Source: Herbidospora cretacea (GTDB lineage: Bacteria > Actinomycetota > Actinomycetes > Streptosporangiales > Streptosporangiaceae). From it: a DNA stretch of 64,000 nucleotides. The DNA lies in NCBI RefSeq assembly GCF_001570605.1, contig NZ_BBXG01000005.1, positions 248,001 through 312,000 of the forward strand. Reading direction: 5' to 3'. The position numbers were made by a program, and so were the translations under genes. This document shows, piece by piece, positions 42,462-51,747 of the stretch (positions are counted from its first letter, which is position 1; every line of letters begins with the position of its first letter). The notes beneath the pieces were generated by a model. That model had not been told where the DNA came from, did not search any database, and saw nothing but the letters and a program-made list of their open reading frames with translations.

Positions 42462-43325
42462 ATGCCTGAGGAAACGAACCAGACGCCACCGCCCCAGAAC
42501 CAGGCCTATCCCGGCCGCAGCGGGGACATGTCCCCCGAGCCCCGGGACGAGATGCGCGACTACCAGGGCCGCGACCTCCTCAAGGGCAAACGCGCCCTGA
42601 TCACCGGCGGCGACTCGGGAATCGGCAGAGCCGTCGCCGTGGCCTTCGCCAAAGAGGGCGCCGACGTCGCCATCGCCTACCTCTCCGAGACCGACGACGC
42701 CGAGCACACCCGCAAACTGGTCGAACAGGAAGGCCGCCGCTGCGTCCTGCTCCCCGGCGACCTGAGCCGCGCCGACCAGTGCGTCCACGTCGTCGAACAG
42801 ACCGTGGGCGAACTCGGCGGCCTGGACGTCCTGGTCAACAACGTCGCCTACCAGGAACCGGTCGACTCGCTCGACGAACTCGACGACGAACAGTGGCAGC
42901 ACACCTTCGCGGTCAACATCCACAGCTACTTCCGGGTGACCAAGGCGGCCCTCCGGCACATGGGCGACGGCGCCGCGATCGTCAACACGTCCTCGATCAA
43001 CGGCCTGCGGGGCAACAAGACCCTGATCGACTACTCGGCGACCAAGGGCGCCATCAACGCCTTCACCCAGGCGATGGCCCAGAACCTGGTGGACAAGGGA
43101 ATCCGCGTCAACGCGGTCGCGCCGGGGCCGGTGTGGACGCCGCTGATCCCGGCCACGTTCCCGCCGGAGAAGGTCGAGCAGTTCGGCAAGCAGGTTCCGA
43201 TGAAGCGGGCGGCGGATCCTGACGAGATCGCGCCTTCTTACGTGTTCTTTGCTTCGGGGCGGCTCTCGTCGTACTACACGGGCGAGGTGCTGGCCCCTAT
43301 CGGCGGGGAGACGCTTCCTGGTTGA
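42462..43325 (+). CDS. SDR family oxidoreductase (YghA/YhdF-like)
   Basis: 287 residues. After a 40-residue lead typical of this subgroup (PGRSGDMSPEPRDEMRDYQG), the Rossmann motif TGGDSGIG lies at 48-55, NNVAYQ at the NAD loop, Ser in VNTSSINGL and Y-x3-K in DYSATKGAINAF. Reduces aldehydes or oxidises alcohols with NAD(P); associated with stress. It is the last clearly chromosomal gene before the tRNA fragment. Confidence 0.9.
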   Translation: MPEETNQTPPPQNQAYPGRSGDMSPEPRDEMRDYQGRDLLKGKRALITGGDSGIGRAVAVAFAKEGADVAIAYLSETDDAEHTRKLVEQEGRRCVLLPGDLSRADQCVHVVEQTVGELGGLDVLVNNVAYQEPVDSLDELDDEQWQHTFAVNIHSYFRVTKAALRHMGDGAAIVNTSSINGLRGNKTLIDYSATKGAINAFTQAMAQNLVDKGIRVNAVAPGPVWTPLIPATFPPEKVEQFGKQVPMKRAADPDEIAPSYVFFASGRLSSYYTGEVLAPIGGETLPG

Positions 43326-43433
43326 TGTGCCCTGGGCTGAGGTGGTCCCGCCGACCAGGTGTCACGGATGGTTGGCGGGGGCGGTGCTTCGCTTATGGGC
43401 CGTGCGTGGAAACGTCCTCACGAGCCGGGTCTC

Positions 43434-43482
43434 CGGACTTTTAATCCGTAGGTTCAGGGTTCGAATCCCTGGCGCCCCACCA
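43434..43482 (+). other. tRNA-Lys(TTT) 3' fragment, attachment-site relic
   Basis: Anticodon stem-loop CGGA-CTTTTAA-TCCG (anticodon TTT), T-arm CAGGG-TTCGAAT-CCCTG (43455-43471), acceptor 3' strand GCGCCCC (43472-43478), discriminator A and an encoded CCA (43480-43482). The 5' half (GGGGCGC acceptor strand and D-arm) is absent: upstream bases do not pair. This is the usual core left by tyrosine-recombinase integration into a tRNA 3' end. Confidence 0.8.
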
Positions 43483-44112
43483 CTTATGACCCGATTTGAC
43501 CAGTGGGTTTGCCCTGATTTGGGGCCTCGGCGGCGAGGCGAGATCGTCCGTGGTTGCTCGGTGGTTGCTCATGGACACGGACTGGGCACACGGTGGCCGA
43601 TCCCACGCCCTACAAATGCCCGAATTGTCGCGCCCGTCAACGGGGTCGCCGCCATTCACACGGGCCTCAGGTCATCTCTATGTCGCACGATAGTCAAGTA
43701 CCCATTACTCGCTGCAAGCGGTAGTCGGACCCAACTCGCCTGTAAGGCGGCCGGGTAGCGGGATCTTGAGCATCATCTGCCACAGCGCGACGTCATCGAA
43801 GCTGGCAACGGTCGATGATCTTGCGGGTCGGATTCGACTCTCGCACACCCAGGCTCGACCTCGGCACGCCCAGTCCACGGACGCCCACGCTCAATTGCTC
43901 GCGGTCGAGGTTCGACCGCCCAGGTGACGGCCCGGAGGAGTTCCGCACCGAAAACGCGGACGCGAAGTGGCCTCCTCGAAAGGGTCGAACCCGCCGGGTG
44001 ACGCCAAGGCCAGGCACACGGCAAAGAGAGCGAGGTGAGACTCGCAGACCCTCAAACACGCAGGAGCGAATTAGGGTCGATGGTGCAAAACCATTCAAGA
44101 AGGACAGAGACG
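43483..44112. other. Non-coding stretch between tRNA fragment and helicase
   Basis: About 630 bp with no convincing gene. Short frames on both strands have poor codon bias and no ribosome sites. Lower G+C than the chromosome side. It probably holds the element arm of the attachment site and the helicase promoter. Confidence 0.6.
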
Positions 44113-45296
44113 GTGCCGTTCAAACCTGTTCGATCAACGTCAGCGATGTACGCCTCTCCTGAGGCGTTATACCGTGACCTGCCACGCAGCCCCGGGGCCA
44201 AGCCCGGTTTGCTTCTGCACCAGGGCGACCTGCTGCGCATGTACGCGAAGGACCACGCCGACGTCAGCGATCTGGCGCTGGAGCTGCCGACCGGGACGGG
44301 GAAAACGATCCCGGCGTTGGTGATCTGCGAGTGGTGGCGTCGGCAGCGTCGGGCCCGGGTGGTGTACGCGTGCCCGACCGACCAGTTGGCCCGGCAGGTC
44401 GCGGTGACTGCTGGTGAGGAAGGGATCCCCGCAGTCGTACTCACCGGTCCTCACGGGGATTGGGCGGTAACCGATCTGGCCCGCTACGACGCAGGCGAAG
44501 CGATCATGCTGACGACTTACAGCACGGTGTTCAACAGCAGCCCGAAGCTGGGCGCCACCCCGGCCCTGATGGTGTTCGACGATGCCCACAACGGGGAGCA
44601 GTACGTCGCTGACCAGTACTGCCTGCGCGTCAATCGATCGGGCGAAGAATATGCCGATCGGCGAACCTACCTGGCTCTGTTAGACGTGCTGGCGCCCGGG
44701 CTGGACGCCCTGACGCTGAAGCGCCTGAGCAACCGGAGCGCCGAACCGGGCCACGCGCGAACCGTGCATCTGGTGGTGCCGGCGCAGCACGAGGGTATGC
44801 CGGAGCGACTGGCCGACTTCCTTGCTGATCTGCCCGCGCCGTGGGCTTTCCGCTACTCGATGATCAGCAGGGTGCTGGGTTCATGCCTGGTGTATCTCAG
44901 CCACACCGGGATCCAGATCCGCCCGTTCATTCCTCCCACCAGCGACAACTTGCTTTTCACCGACGCCCAGCAACGGCTCTACCTGTCGGCCACTTTGGGT
45001 GACGCCGGAGACTTGGAGCGTTCGTTCGGACGGCCGCGCATCAAACGGCTCGCGCTCCCTACTACCTCGCCCGAGCCGCGTTCTGGCCGCAGATTTCTGA
45101 TCTTCCCCGACCTGCTGCCCGGCGGAGTCACCGACAAGATCACCCAGAAGATCACTGCTATGACGGGGAAGGCCCTGGTGCTGGCCCCCGATACTGCCAC
45201 CGCCAAGACGACGGCCGAATTGATCGCCCCGCCCGGCTGGCCGGTGCTGTCCAAGAACGACGTCAAGCACGGAATGCAGCCCTTCGCCGCTCTAGA
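44113..45296 (+). pseudogene. SF2 helicase-nuclease, 5' part (interrupted by IS481-family element)
   Basis: GTG start with AAGGA about 9 nt upstream (ATG 44080 is an alternative). Residues 1-394 contain helicase motif I LPTGTGKT (58-65), Ia VYACPTDQLARQV, motif II FDDAH (155-159) and motif III YLSATLG. The reading frame is intact to the duplicated TCTAGA, then runs 27 codons into the IS and stops at 45376-45378. Joined to 46384-47800 it gives 867 codons (2601 nt, frame preserved). The truncated product lacks motifs V and VI and cannot be an active helicase. Confidence 0.85.
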
Positions 45297-46377
45297 TGTA
45301 CTTGGTCATGAACTTGGTGACAGCCGACTGATGGGCGGCTTGCCGCCGAGGGCTGAGTGGGGGCGGCTGGTGTTGTAATACTCCAGCCAGGGGCCCAACG
45401 CCAGGGTGCGGTGCTGGTTGCTGGCGTAAGGCCGCCGGTAGGCCCATTCGGTGGCCATGGTGCGGTTGAGGCGTTCGGCTTTGCCGTTGGTCCATGGGCA
45501 GTGCGGGCGGGTGAACTTCTGCCGTGCGCCCAGTGCGGTGCAGGCCTGCTGGAAGGCGTGGCTGATCCGGTAGTTCTTGGCGTTGTCGGTCATCACCCGG
45601 TGGATGCGGGTGATGCCGCGGGCAGCGAAGAAGGCGGCGGCTCGGTGCAGGAAGGCGGCGCAGGTGACGCCTTTCTCATCGGCCAGAACTTCGATGTAGG
45701 CCAGGCGGGAGTGGTCGTCGATGGCGGTGTGCAGGTAGTCGAAGCCGATGCCGCGTCCACGCGGGGATCGTTCGCGGCCGTGGGCGCGGTGACCGCCGCC
45801 GTCGGGGATGCGGCCGAGTTTCTTGACGTCCAGATGGATCATGTCGCCGGGCGCGGGGTGCTCGTAGCGGCGATCGCTCTTGCGGCTGGCGCGGATCAGC
45901 GAGCCGGTCAACGGGTCACACATGGCCAAGGGCGGGACGCCGTGGCGGCGCAGGATCCGGGTGATGGTCCGGGCCGGCACCCCGGTGGCCGCTGCGAGCC
46001 GATCGGGTCCGGCCCGCAGCTCGGCACGGGCCTGGATCACCGCCTGCTCGACCTCGGTTGGGGTGCGGCGCGGGCTGGTGCGGGGTCCGCTGCGCCGTTC
46101 CTCCAGTCCGGGCCAGCCTTCCTGCCGGTAGCGGGTCACCCATCGGTGAGCGCATTGGCGGGAGACGCCCAGTTCGGCGGCCACGTGCGCGACCGGCCGT
46201 CCGTCGAACACGACACGGCGAACCAGCAGGCATCTGCCGTGAAACGTCAGCCGGGCGTTAGCGTGACCCATCAAGACCTCCGTGCGTGGGTGAAGCGGCT
46301 AACTCCACTACGCCCGGAGGTCTTCTTCATGATCAATCACCCATGGCCACGTGTCACCAAGATCTCGGCCAAGTACA
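45297..46377 (-). mobile_element. IS481-family insertion sequence, 1081 bp
   Basis: Imperfect 25-bp terminal inverted repeats (21 of 25 match) occupy 45297-45321 and 46353-46377, both beginning TGTACTTGG. The element is flanked by a 6-bp target duplication TCTAGA (45291-45296 and 46378-46383). It encodes a single transposase on the minus strand. Intact ends and duplication indicate a recent insertion. Confidence 0.92.
45306..46271 (-). CDS. IS481-family transposase
   Basis: 321 residues; ATG just after GGAGGTCTTG. An N-terminal helix-turn-helix (RRVVFDGRPVAHVAAELGVSRQCAHRWVTRYRQEGWPGLEERRSGP) is followed by the rve integrase core with D in MIHLDVKKLG, D in VMTDNAKNY and E in WTNGKAERLNRTMATEWAY, so the DDE triad is complete. 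The C-terminus has the usual YYNTSRPHSALGGKPP. Apparently full length and active. Confidence 0.93.
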   Translation of the reverse strand: MGHANARLTFHGRCLLVRRVVFDGRPVAHVAAELGVSRQCAHRWVTRYRQEGWPGLEERRSGPRTSPRRTPTEVEQAVIQARAELRAGPDRLAAATGVPARTITRILRRHGVPPLAMCDPLTGSLIRASRKSDRRYEHPAPGDMIHLDVKKLGRIPDGGGHRAHGRERSPRGRGIGFDYLHTAIDDHSRLAYIEVLADEKGVTCAAFLHRAAAFFAARGITRIHRVMTDNAKNYRISHAFQQACTALGARQKFTRPHCPWTNGKAERLNRTMATEWAYRRPYASNQHRTLALGPWLEYYNTSRPHSALGGKPPISRLSPSS

Positions 46378-46383
46378 TCTAGA

Positions 46384-47800
46384 CCACGCCATATGTGCGC
46401 TGGCCAGCCGCTACGACGGGATCGACCTCCCGCATCAGGCGTGCCGCGCGGTGGTGATGGAGGGCCTGCCGAACCGGGATCATCTGCAGGAACGATTCCT
46501 GTCCAGCCAGGTCCGGGCTGGCTCCGCGCTGTCGGAGCGGGTCCGGACCCGCGTGGTCCAAGGTCTGGGCCGCTGCACCCGGGGCGCGACGGACTGGGCG
46601 TTGGTTGTGGTCCGTGGTCAGGAACTCACCCGCTATCTGCTGATGCAGGAGACCCTGGATGCCCTATCCGCCGAGTTGCAGGCGGAAATCCGCTTCGGCA
46701 TCGAAAACAGCCGCGACACCAGCCAGGCTGACCTGCTCGAGAACGTGCGCATCTTCCTGGACCAGGAACGGACGCCGGAATGGCGTGAACAGGCCGAGCC
46801 GAACCTGGCGCAGCTTAGGTCCGAACATGAGCGCACCGTTCCTGCAGGCAGCGACATCTTGGCTGAGGGGGTCGTAGCGGAGATCGAGGCGTGTGCGCTG
46901 GCTGGGCACAGCCGCTGGGCCGAGGCCAGCCAGAAAGCCCAGCAGGTCGCACATCAGCTTTCCCATGGAGGTGAGGCGACCCGCGGGTACCGCGCCTTCT
47001 GGCTGATGCTGGCCGGGATGTGGGCCTACCAGGCAGCCGCCAACGGCGACACCACACTGACAGCCACCGCCCACCAACTGGTTCGCCAGGCTAGCCAGAT
47101 CTCGCCGGGCACCTGGGTGCGAAGCCTGCCGTCCCTGCCCGATATGCCACTCGGGGGCCTTCCACCGCAGGACGACATCGCCATCACCACGGTAAGCGAG
47201 TTGCTCGGCAAGGTCGCCCCCCGCAAGATGGACACCCGCCTGGGCGACATGATCGCAGGCTTGCAGACGGTGTCCCACACCGCCTACGAACCCGCCCTTA
47301 CCGAATTGGGGATATTCCTGGGCGCCGCTGCTGAAAAACCTCAGGGCAGCGGACGATGCGATTCCAACTGGTGCTGGGGAAACGAAATGTGGTTCGCCCT
47401 GGAAGCCAAGAGCGAGCACACCCAGCCCGAGGGGCTCGTCCCACACAAAGACATCCGGCAGGTCAACGACCAACTCCGCATCCTGCGCAGCGATCGCCGA
47501 CACCAAGCGATCCCTGCTGGAAGTATCACCGTGATCGTCTCACCACGCCTGGCCGTCGACCCCACCGGTGCCAGCGGCGCCGAAGAGCACTCCCACCTCG
47601 TCCACCCCGACACCATCCTGGCCCTTGCCAATGACGCGAAAGCCGCTTGGGAGTACATGCGGGCGAGACGCCCCGGTCTGGACGAGGCCGACCTTCACCG
47701 CATGGTCGCGAAAGTCCTCGGACAATACGGACTGCTGCCCTCGCAGGTACGGATACGGCTTACCGAGCACCCCATCTCGTCTGTGGGGCGCCCTGTATAA
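46384..47800 (+). pseudogene. SF2 helicase-nuclease, 3' part
   Basis: Continues the 44113 gene in frame after removal of the IS and one TCTAGA. It begins DHAICALASRYDGIDLP (motif V region) and carries motif VI Q454-GL-GRCTR461. A helical middle (about 480-690) follows. Near the end, DSNWCWGNEMWFALEAKSE then HKDIRQVNDQLRIL looks like a PD-(D/E)xK nuclease core (Asp, then E-x-K, then a Q-containing helix). An open frame starting inside the IS at 46286 could express this half alone. A helicase-nuclease fusion on a mobile element suggests DNA defence. Confidence 0.8.
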
Positions 47801-47906
47801 CCGGGCGGGACCAACTCTCGTTGGTCCCGTTTCGGTAGTCCGCCAGCTAAGTCCCCCGCATTTGGCCAGGTGGGGCCAGAACTCGTTGGTACAGCCGACC
47901 GCTCTT

Positions 47907-49448
47907 TCAGCGGGAACGGGGCGGCGCGGGCGGAACGGTGACAAGGGCGGCCGTGGATTCGGCGGCGGCTGCCGCGACTTCCGGGTAGACGCTGGTGTAG
48001 GTGTCACGGGTGAAGGTCGAGGAGACGTGGCCGAGCGTTTCCTGCACCACCTTGAGCTCGACCCCGGCGGCCAGCATCAGAGAAGCGGCGCCATGACGCA
48101 GGTCGTGCAGCCGGACGGCCGGGAGACCTGCCTCAAAGGCGATCCAGTAGAACTGGTCGGTGGCCACCTGCGGGTGCAGCGGCCGGCCGAGTTCGTCGGT
48201 GAAGACGAACCCGCTGTCCACCCACTGATCACCTGCGGCCAGACGTTCCTTGGCCTGCTTGGTGCGGTGTTTCTTCAGGAGTTTCATCGTCTCGGCGTCG
48301 ACGGCGATCACGCGGTCGCTGGCATCGGTCTTGGGTTTGCCCTGGACGGGCTGCCAGCCAAGCTGGGTGATCTGCCAGTGCACACCGATGCTGCCGCCCG
48401 CGAAGTTGACATCTTCCCAGCGCAACCCCACAGCCTCACCCCGGCGAAGCCCCCGCAAGGCGATCAGCCGGTACAGCACGTGCAGGCGATGACGCTGCGC
48501 ACGGGCCAGGAAGGCCGAGGTGTGGACGGGCGTCCACACCATGACCGGCGAGGGCCGCTCGGCGGAGATGTAGAAGCCGATCACGTCCACCCGGGCCCCA
48601 ACTCGGCGCGCGGACTCCACCCGTGCGGCGTAGTCGGCCCTCCACTTGATTACCCGTTCCGCGGTCCACACCACGGGCTTGGGGCGGGTGACGGAGGGGA
48701 GTTCGACGACGGCGGCGGGGTTGAAGTCCAGCAGCCGGTCCTGCTTGATCGCGATGTTGAGGGCGTGCCGCAACGTGGCGCGGATGCGATGCATGGTGGC
48801 CGCCCTGACCGGCCGCCGGTAGCGCACCTTCGCCACACGCTCCGGGTCGCCGCTGGCCCGCTCGGCGGCGATGATCTCGTTGAACTCCTCGATCGCGTCG
48901 AACATGCCCGCGATGTCGGAGACGCGCAGCCGGTCCAGCCGGATCTCCCCCAAGTAGGGAGTGAGGTAGAGGCGGACATGAGCGGCGTAGCCGGAGCGGG
49001 TCGTGGCCTCGATCCGGCGCTTGCGCGCCAGGAACTCCTCCAGCCACTCGGCCACGGTGACCTGCCGGTTGAGGTCCTGGCGGGTGCGGACCTTGCGCCG
49101 TACCTCCTCGGTGTCGGGTAGCTTCCGGGTGTCTTTCAGCACCGACAGCATCAGCTCGGTGATCCGCCGCTGAATGCCTGGGTCCTCGTCCAAGGCGAGC
49201 AGGCCGCGGGCGTGGTCGAGTTCGGCCTCGGCGTCCTCCAGGGAGTCGAACCCGGTACGGCGCAGCGGGTTACGGCGCCGTCCGTCGGCGTGGGGCGGCA
49301 GCTCCAACTGGTAGGCCCATTTGCCGTGGGCGCTGTTCCAGCGCTCGCCGCCCCGGCCCGAGCGGCGCAACTTCGGACAGGAAGCGCCGATGCGTTTGCC
49401 CTCGGCGTTACGGCAGGTGCAGGTCTTGAACGTGGTTCCGTTGGCCAC
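47907..49448 (-). CDS. int: Tyrosine recombinase (integrase)
   Basis: 513 residues from GTG 49448, 9 nt after AAGGA and 6 bp after the excisionase stop. The N-terminal Arm-type region has a Cys-rich opening (FKTCTCRNAEGKRIGASCPKL); a SAM-like core-binding domain starts at TVAEWLEEFLARKRR. Catalytic residues: Arg in YRLIALRGLRRGEAVGLRWEDV, Lys in KTDASDRVIAV, H-x2-R in RLHDLRHGAAS, His in ETLGHVSS and the Tyr nucleophile in FTRDTYTS. It reads toward the tRNA-Lys fragment, its likely attachment site. Confidence 0.93.
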   Translation of the reverse strand: MANGTTFKTCTCRNAEGKRIGASCPKLRRSGRGGERWNSAHGKWAYQLELPPHADGRRRNPLRRTGFDSLEDAEAELDHARGLLALDEDPGIQRRITELMLSVLKDTRKLPDTEEVRRKVRTRQDLNRQVTVAEWLEEFLARKRRIEATTRSGYAAHVRLYLTPYLGEIRLDRLRVSDIAGMFDAIEEFNEIIAAERASGDPERVAKVRYRRPVRAATMHRIRATLRHALNIAIKQDRLLDFNPAAVVELPSVTRPKPVVWTAERVIKWRADYAARVESARRVGARVDVIGFYISAERPSPVMVWTPVHTSAFLARAQRHRLHVLYRLIALRGLRRGEAVGLRWEDVNFAGGSIGVHWQITQLGWQPVQGKPKTDASDRVIAVDAETMKLLKKHRTKQAKERLAAGDQWVDSGFVFTDELGRPLHPQVATDQFYWIAFEAGLPAVRLHDLRHGAASLMLAAGVELKVVQETLGHVSSTFTRDTYTSVYPEVAAAAAESTAALVTVPPAPPRSR

Positions 49449-49453
49449 CAGGG

Positions 49454-49705
49454 TCAGTCCTTCTCTTCGCTCTGTTCGCCGCGACGGGGTTCGTCGGCGT
49501 ATCCGAGCCACGCCCGCACCCCACGGACCGGGACCATGTACCGGTCGCCGATCCGCAGGACCCGGCACGGGAACTCGCCGGCCTTCGCGAGGCGGTAGGC
49601 CTTGGTGCGGCCCATGCCGAGCAGCCGTCCGGCGGCCACCAGGCCGATCACCTCGGCCTCCCCGTGGTTGTCGGGGAGGCTCGGCAGGCTTGGCGTGTTC
49701 GTCAT
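49454..49705 (-). CDS. xis: Excisionase (MerR-like HTH_17)
   Basis: 83 residues; ATG 49705 (GTG at 49708 adjacent) after AGGGG. VIGLVAAGRLLGMGRTKAYRLAKAGEFPCRVLRIGDRYMVPVRGVRAWLG is a winged-helix DNA-binding domain of the excisionase type. It is directly upstream of the integrase, as in actinobacterial integrative elements. Confidence 0.9.
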   Translation of the reverse strand: MTNTPSLPSLPDNHGEAEVIGLVAAGRLLGMGRTKAYRLAKAGEFPCRVLRIGDRYMVPVRGVRAWLGYADEPRRGEQSEEKD

Positions 49706-50011
49706 CACTGATCACCCCTGTGGGAGCGGTGGGACAGGTACCGGCCGCCCACCGGTTGCGATCGGGCGGCCACGGATGTTGACGACGGCGTGTGCGGGGC
49801 GCTGCGCCACCGACCGGCCCGCACGGCCCCGGGTCGCTGAACCCGCGTAGGTCGGGTTACAGCGCCCCAGGGCACATCGTGGCACCGGTCGGTGGCGGCG
49901 GTATCGACGCCCACCTCCGCACCCGCCGTCAAGCAAAATCCGCTGGTCAGGACGGGTATCGTTCGGACACCGTCAGCCCTGACGAGCTGACGGGTCCGCT
50001 CTGAGCCGGAC
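49706..50011. other. Intergenic region between excisionase and methyltransferase
   Basis: About 305 bp. It contains an inverted repeat CCGTCAG (49970-49976) / CTGACGG (49987-49993) just after the methyltransferase end, possibly its terminator, and an A-rich AGCAAAATCCGC (49932-49943) also found at 62582-62593. No convincing gene; the xis-int promoter should be here. Confidence 0.5.
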
Positions 50012-50866
50012 CTAGCGAGGGTCGGCGAGAGGCTTGCGGAAGATCAGCAGGTCCTCGTGCGCAGCGGCGTGGATCGGCAGACCGCGAGCCCAGCCCTTGC
50101 GTGCCTCGTGAAGCTGGAAGAACGAAGCTCGGTTCACCAGCCGGTCCTGGCCCAGCCCGCACAGCAGGCAGACGATCCGGTCGGCCAGAACGAGACCCAC
50201 TTGCTCAGCAGCCTGCTGGACCTGGCCCGGCAGATCGATCAGTTCACCGCGCTCCCGATACGGGCGCACGGTGACCGCCACCACCCCGCCAGGCCTCAGC
50301 AGCCGGACACAACCAGCAAGGATGCGGCCGAACCCCTCCAACAGGCCAGGCAGACCCTGATGGGCCAGGTTTCCCCGGTCCCGGGAGTAGAGGTGGTTCC
50401 ACTTGCGGACACCGGGCTGGCCGCTGTCGCGGCTGGAGCGTACGTGCCCGTGGGTGGCGGCCCCGTAGGGCGGCGAGGTGAGCACCAGCGCTGCCTGTCC
50501 AGCCGCATCGGAGAGAAGCGCGCTGATCGCACGGGCGTCGCCGACGACGACCTTGCCCGTGCCCGGGGCTCCCTGACGGCGGGCGTGGGCCAGGTTGGCG
50601 CGAGCCAGGTCGGCCCACCGCTGCTCGAACTCCACACCAGCGCTTTCCCGCCCGAGATGGGCGGCCTCGACCAGGGTGGTCCCGATCCCGCACATCGGGT
50701 CGACGACGAGTTCGCCCGGCTCGCTGTAGGTGTCGATGACCTTGGCGGCGATGGCGGGCAGCATCTTGGCCGGGTGCTCCATCGACTCGGCCAGATACCG
50801 GCCCCGGCGCTGATGACGGGACTGCTGCTGCCCGGTCGCCCACACCGACACGGTGTTCTTGGTCAA
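50012..50866 (-). CDS. DNA methyltransferase (TSPPY type)
   Basis: 284 residues from a TTG start (50866) with AGGGG upstream, overlapping the previous stop (TTGA). Motif I VVDPMCGIGTTLVEAAHLG (about 45-63) and motif IV LVLTSPPYGAATHG (about 125) define an N4-cytosine or N6-adenine amino-methyltransferase of the permuted or RsmD/Trm-like type; no separate recognition domain is seen. Coupled to the related but degenerate protein upstream. Confidence 0.82.
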   Translation of the reverse strand: MTKNTVSVWATGQQQSRHQRRGRYLAESMEHPAKMLPAIAAKVIDTYSEPGELVVDPMCGIGTTLVEAAHLGRESAGVEFEQRWADLARANLAHARRQGAPGTGKVVVGDARAISALLSDAAGQAALVLTSPPYGAATHGHVRSSRDSGQPGVRKWNHLYSRDRGNLAHQGLPGLLEGFGRILAGCVRLLRPGGVVAVTVRPYRERGELIDLPGQVQQAAEQVGLVLADRIVCLLCGLGQDRLVNRASFFQLHEARKGWARGLPIHAAAHEDLLIFRKPLADPR

Positions 50867-51747
50867 CGCCCCTCCCCTTCCTGGCTGTCGGCCGTCTCCT
50901 CGGGTTTGGCGAACAGGAGCAGGTCGGAATGGACGCGGGCGCTGGGAGGAAGCGCCCAGCACTCCAGCGCTCCTCGATCATCCGGAGGCGGTGCCGCCGG
51001 CTCGGTCGCCACAGGTTCGCCTCGCGCGGGAACGTGCAGGGCGACGATGTGCTGCAGGTATCGCAGCCCGCGCTGCTTCGCCTCGGCGATGATTCGCGGA
51101 AGCGGGTCGTCGACCTGGCCGTCGTTCTGATGCAGGCCAGTCACCACCGCCAGGCACCCGCCCGGCTTCAGCAACTCCACCGCCAAAGCCATGTCTCCCG
51201 GAGCGCATCCGGGTTTCGGTTCGGCGAGACCTTCGGAGGGTGAACCGGCTTGGCAAGGCTCGCGGAGCACGACGAGCGCTGCCGAGCCGAACCCGGCCCG
51301 CGCAACGGTAGCCTCTGTCGCGGAGCCGTCACGCAGCTCTACCGACGACAACTCCTGGCCGCTGTGAGCACGAGCCAGCGTCATCCTGGCCGTATCCGCC
51401 AAATGGGTGTCGGCGAAGGTGGCGATGATCGGGCACCCCATGGCCAGCGCGGCGGAGATCAGGTGCGGGTCGGTGGCGTTGAGGTCGACCACGGACTCGC
51501 CCAGCCGGGTGCAGGCCGACAGAAGGTGCCGGGCCAGCTCGCCGGTCATCGGGAAGCAGCAGCCGTTCCGGCAAACGGGCGCGGACTCGGTTCCCGAGGT
51601 GGCCAGCCACACGCTCAGCGGGAGGCGGCGCCATGCCGCTTCCCCGTCCGCGCGGACCTCTGCCGGGTCTGTAACGGAGAGCGGATCGAGGCTTCTGGTG
51701 CTGGACGGGGTGGATCGTCGGTCGGATGGAATCGGAAGCTGGGTCAA
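50863..51747 (-). CDS. Degenerate methyltransferase-like partner protein
   Basis: About 294 residues (start uncertain; first frame start TTG 51747). A Rossmann-like segment (LGESVVDLNATDPHLISAALAMGCPIIATFADTHLADTARMTLARA) and VELLKPGGCLAVVTGL with a late HSDLLLFAKPEE parallel the companion enzyme (LLRPGGVVAVTV, HEDLLIFRKPLA). Glycine-rich motif I and the PPY motif are missing, so it is probably non-catalytic. The 4-bp overlap suggests a heteromer. Confidence 0.7.
   Translation of the reverse strand: MTQLPIPSDRRSTPSSTRSLDPLSVTDPAEVRADGEAAWRRLPLSVWLATSGTESAPVCRNGCCFPMTGELARHLLSACTRLGESVVDLNATDPHLISAALAMGCPIIATFADTHLADTARMTLARAHSGQELSSVELRDGSATEATVARAGFGSAALVVLREPCQAGSPSEGLAEPKPGCAPGDMALAVELLKPGGCLAVVTGLHQNDGQVDDPLPRIIAEAKQRGLRYLQHIVALHVPARGEPVATEPAAPPPDDRGALECWALPPSARVHSDLLLFAKPEETADSQEGEGR

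Noticed and set aside
43395-43482. A complete tRNA-Lys gene
   Set aside because: Upstream bases cannot form the GGGGCGC acceptor strand or a D-arm; only the anticodon arm to CCA is present.
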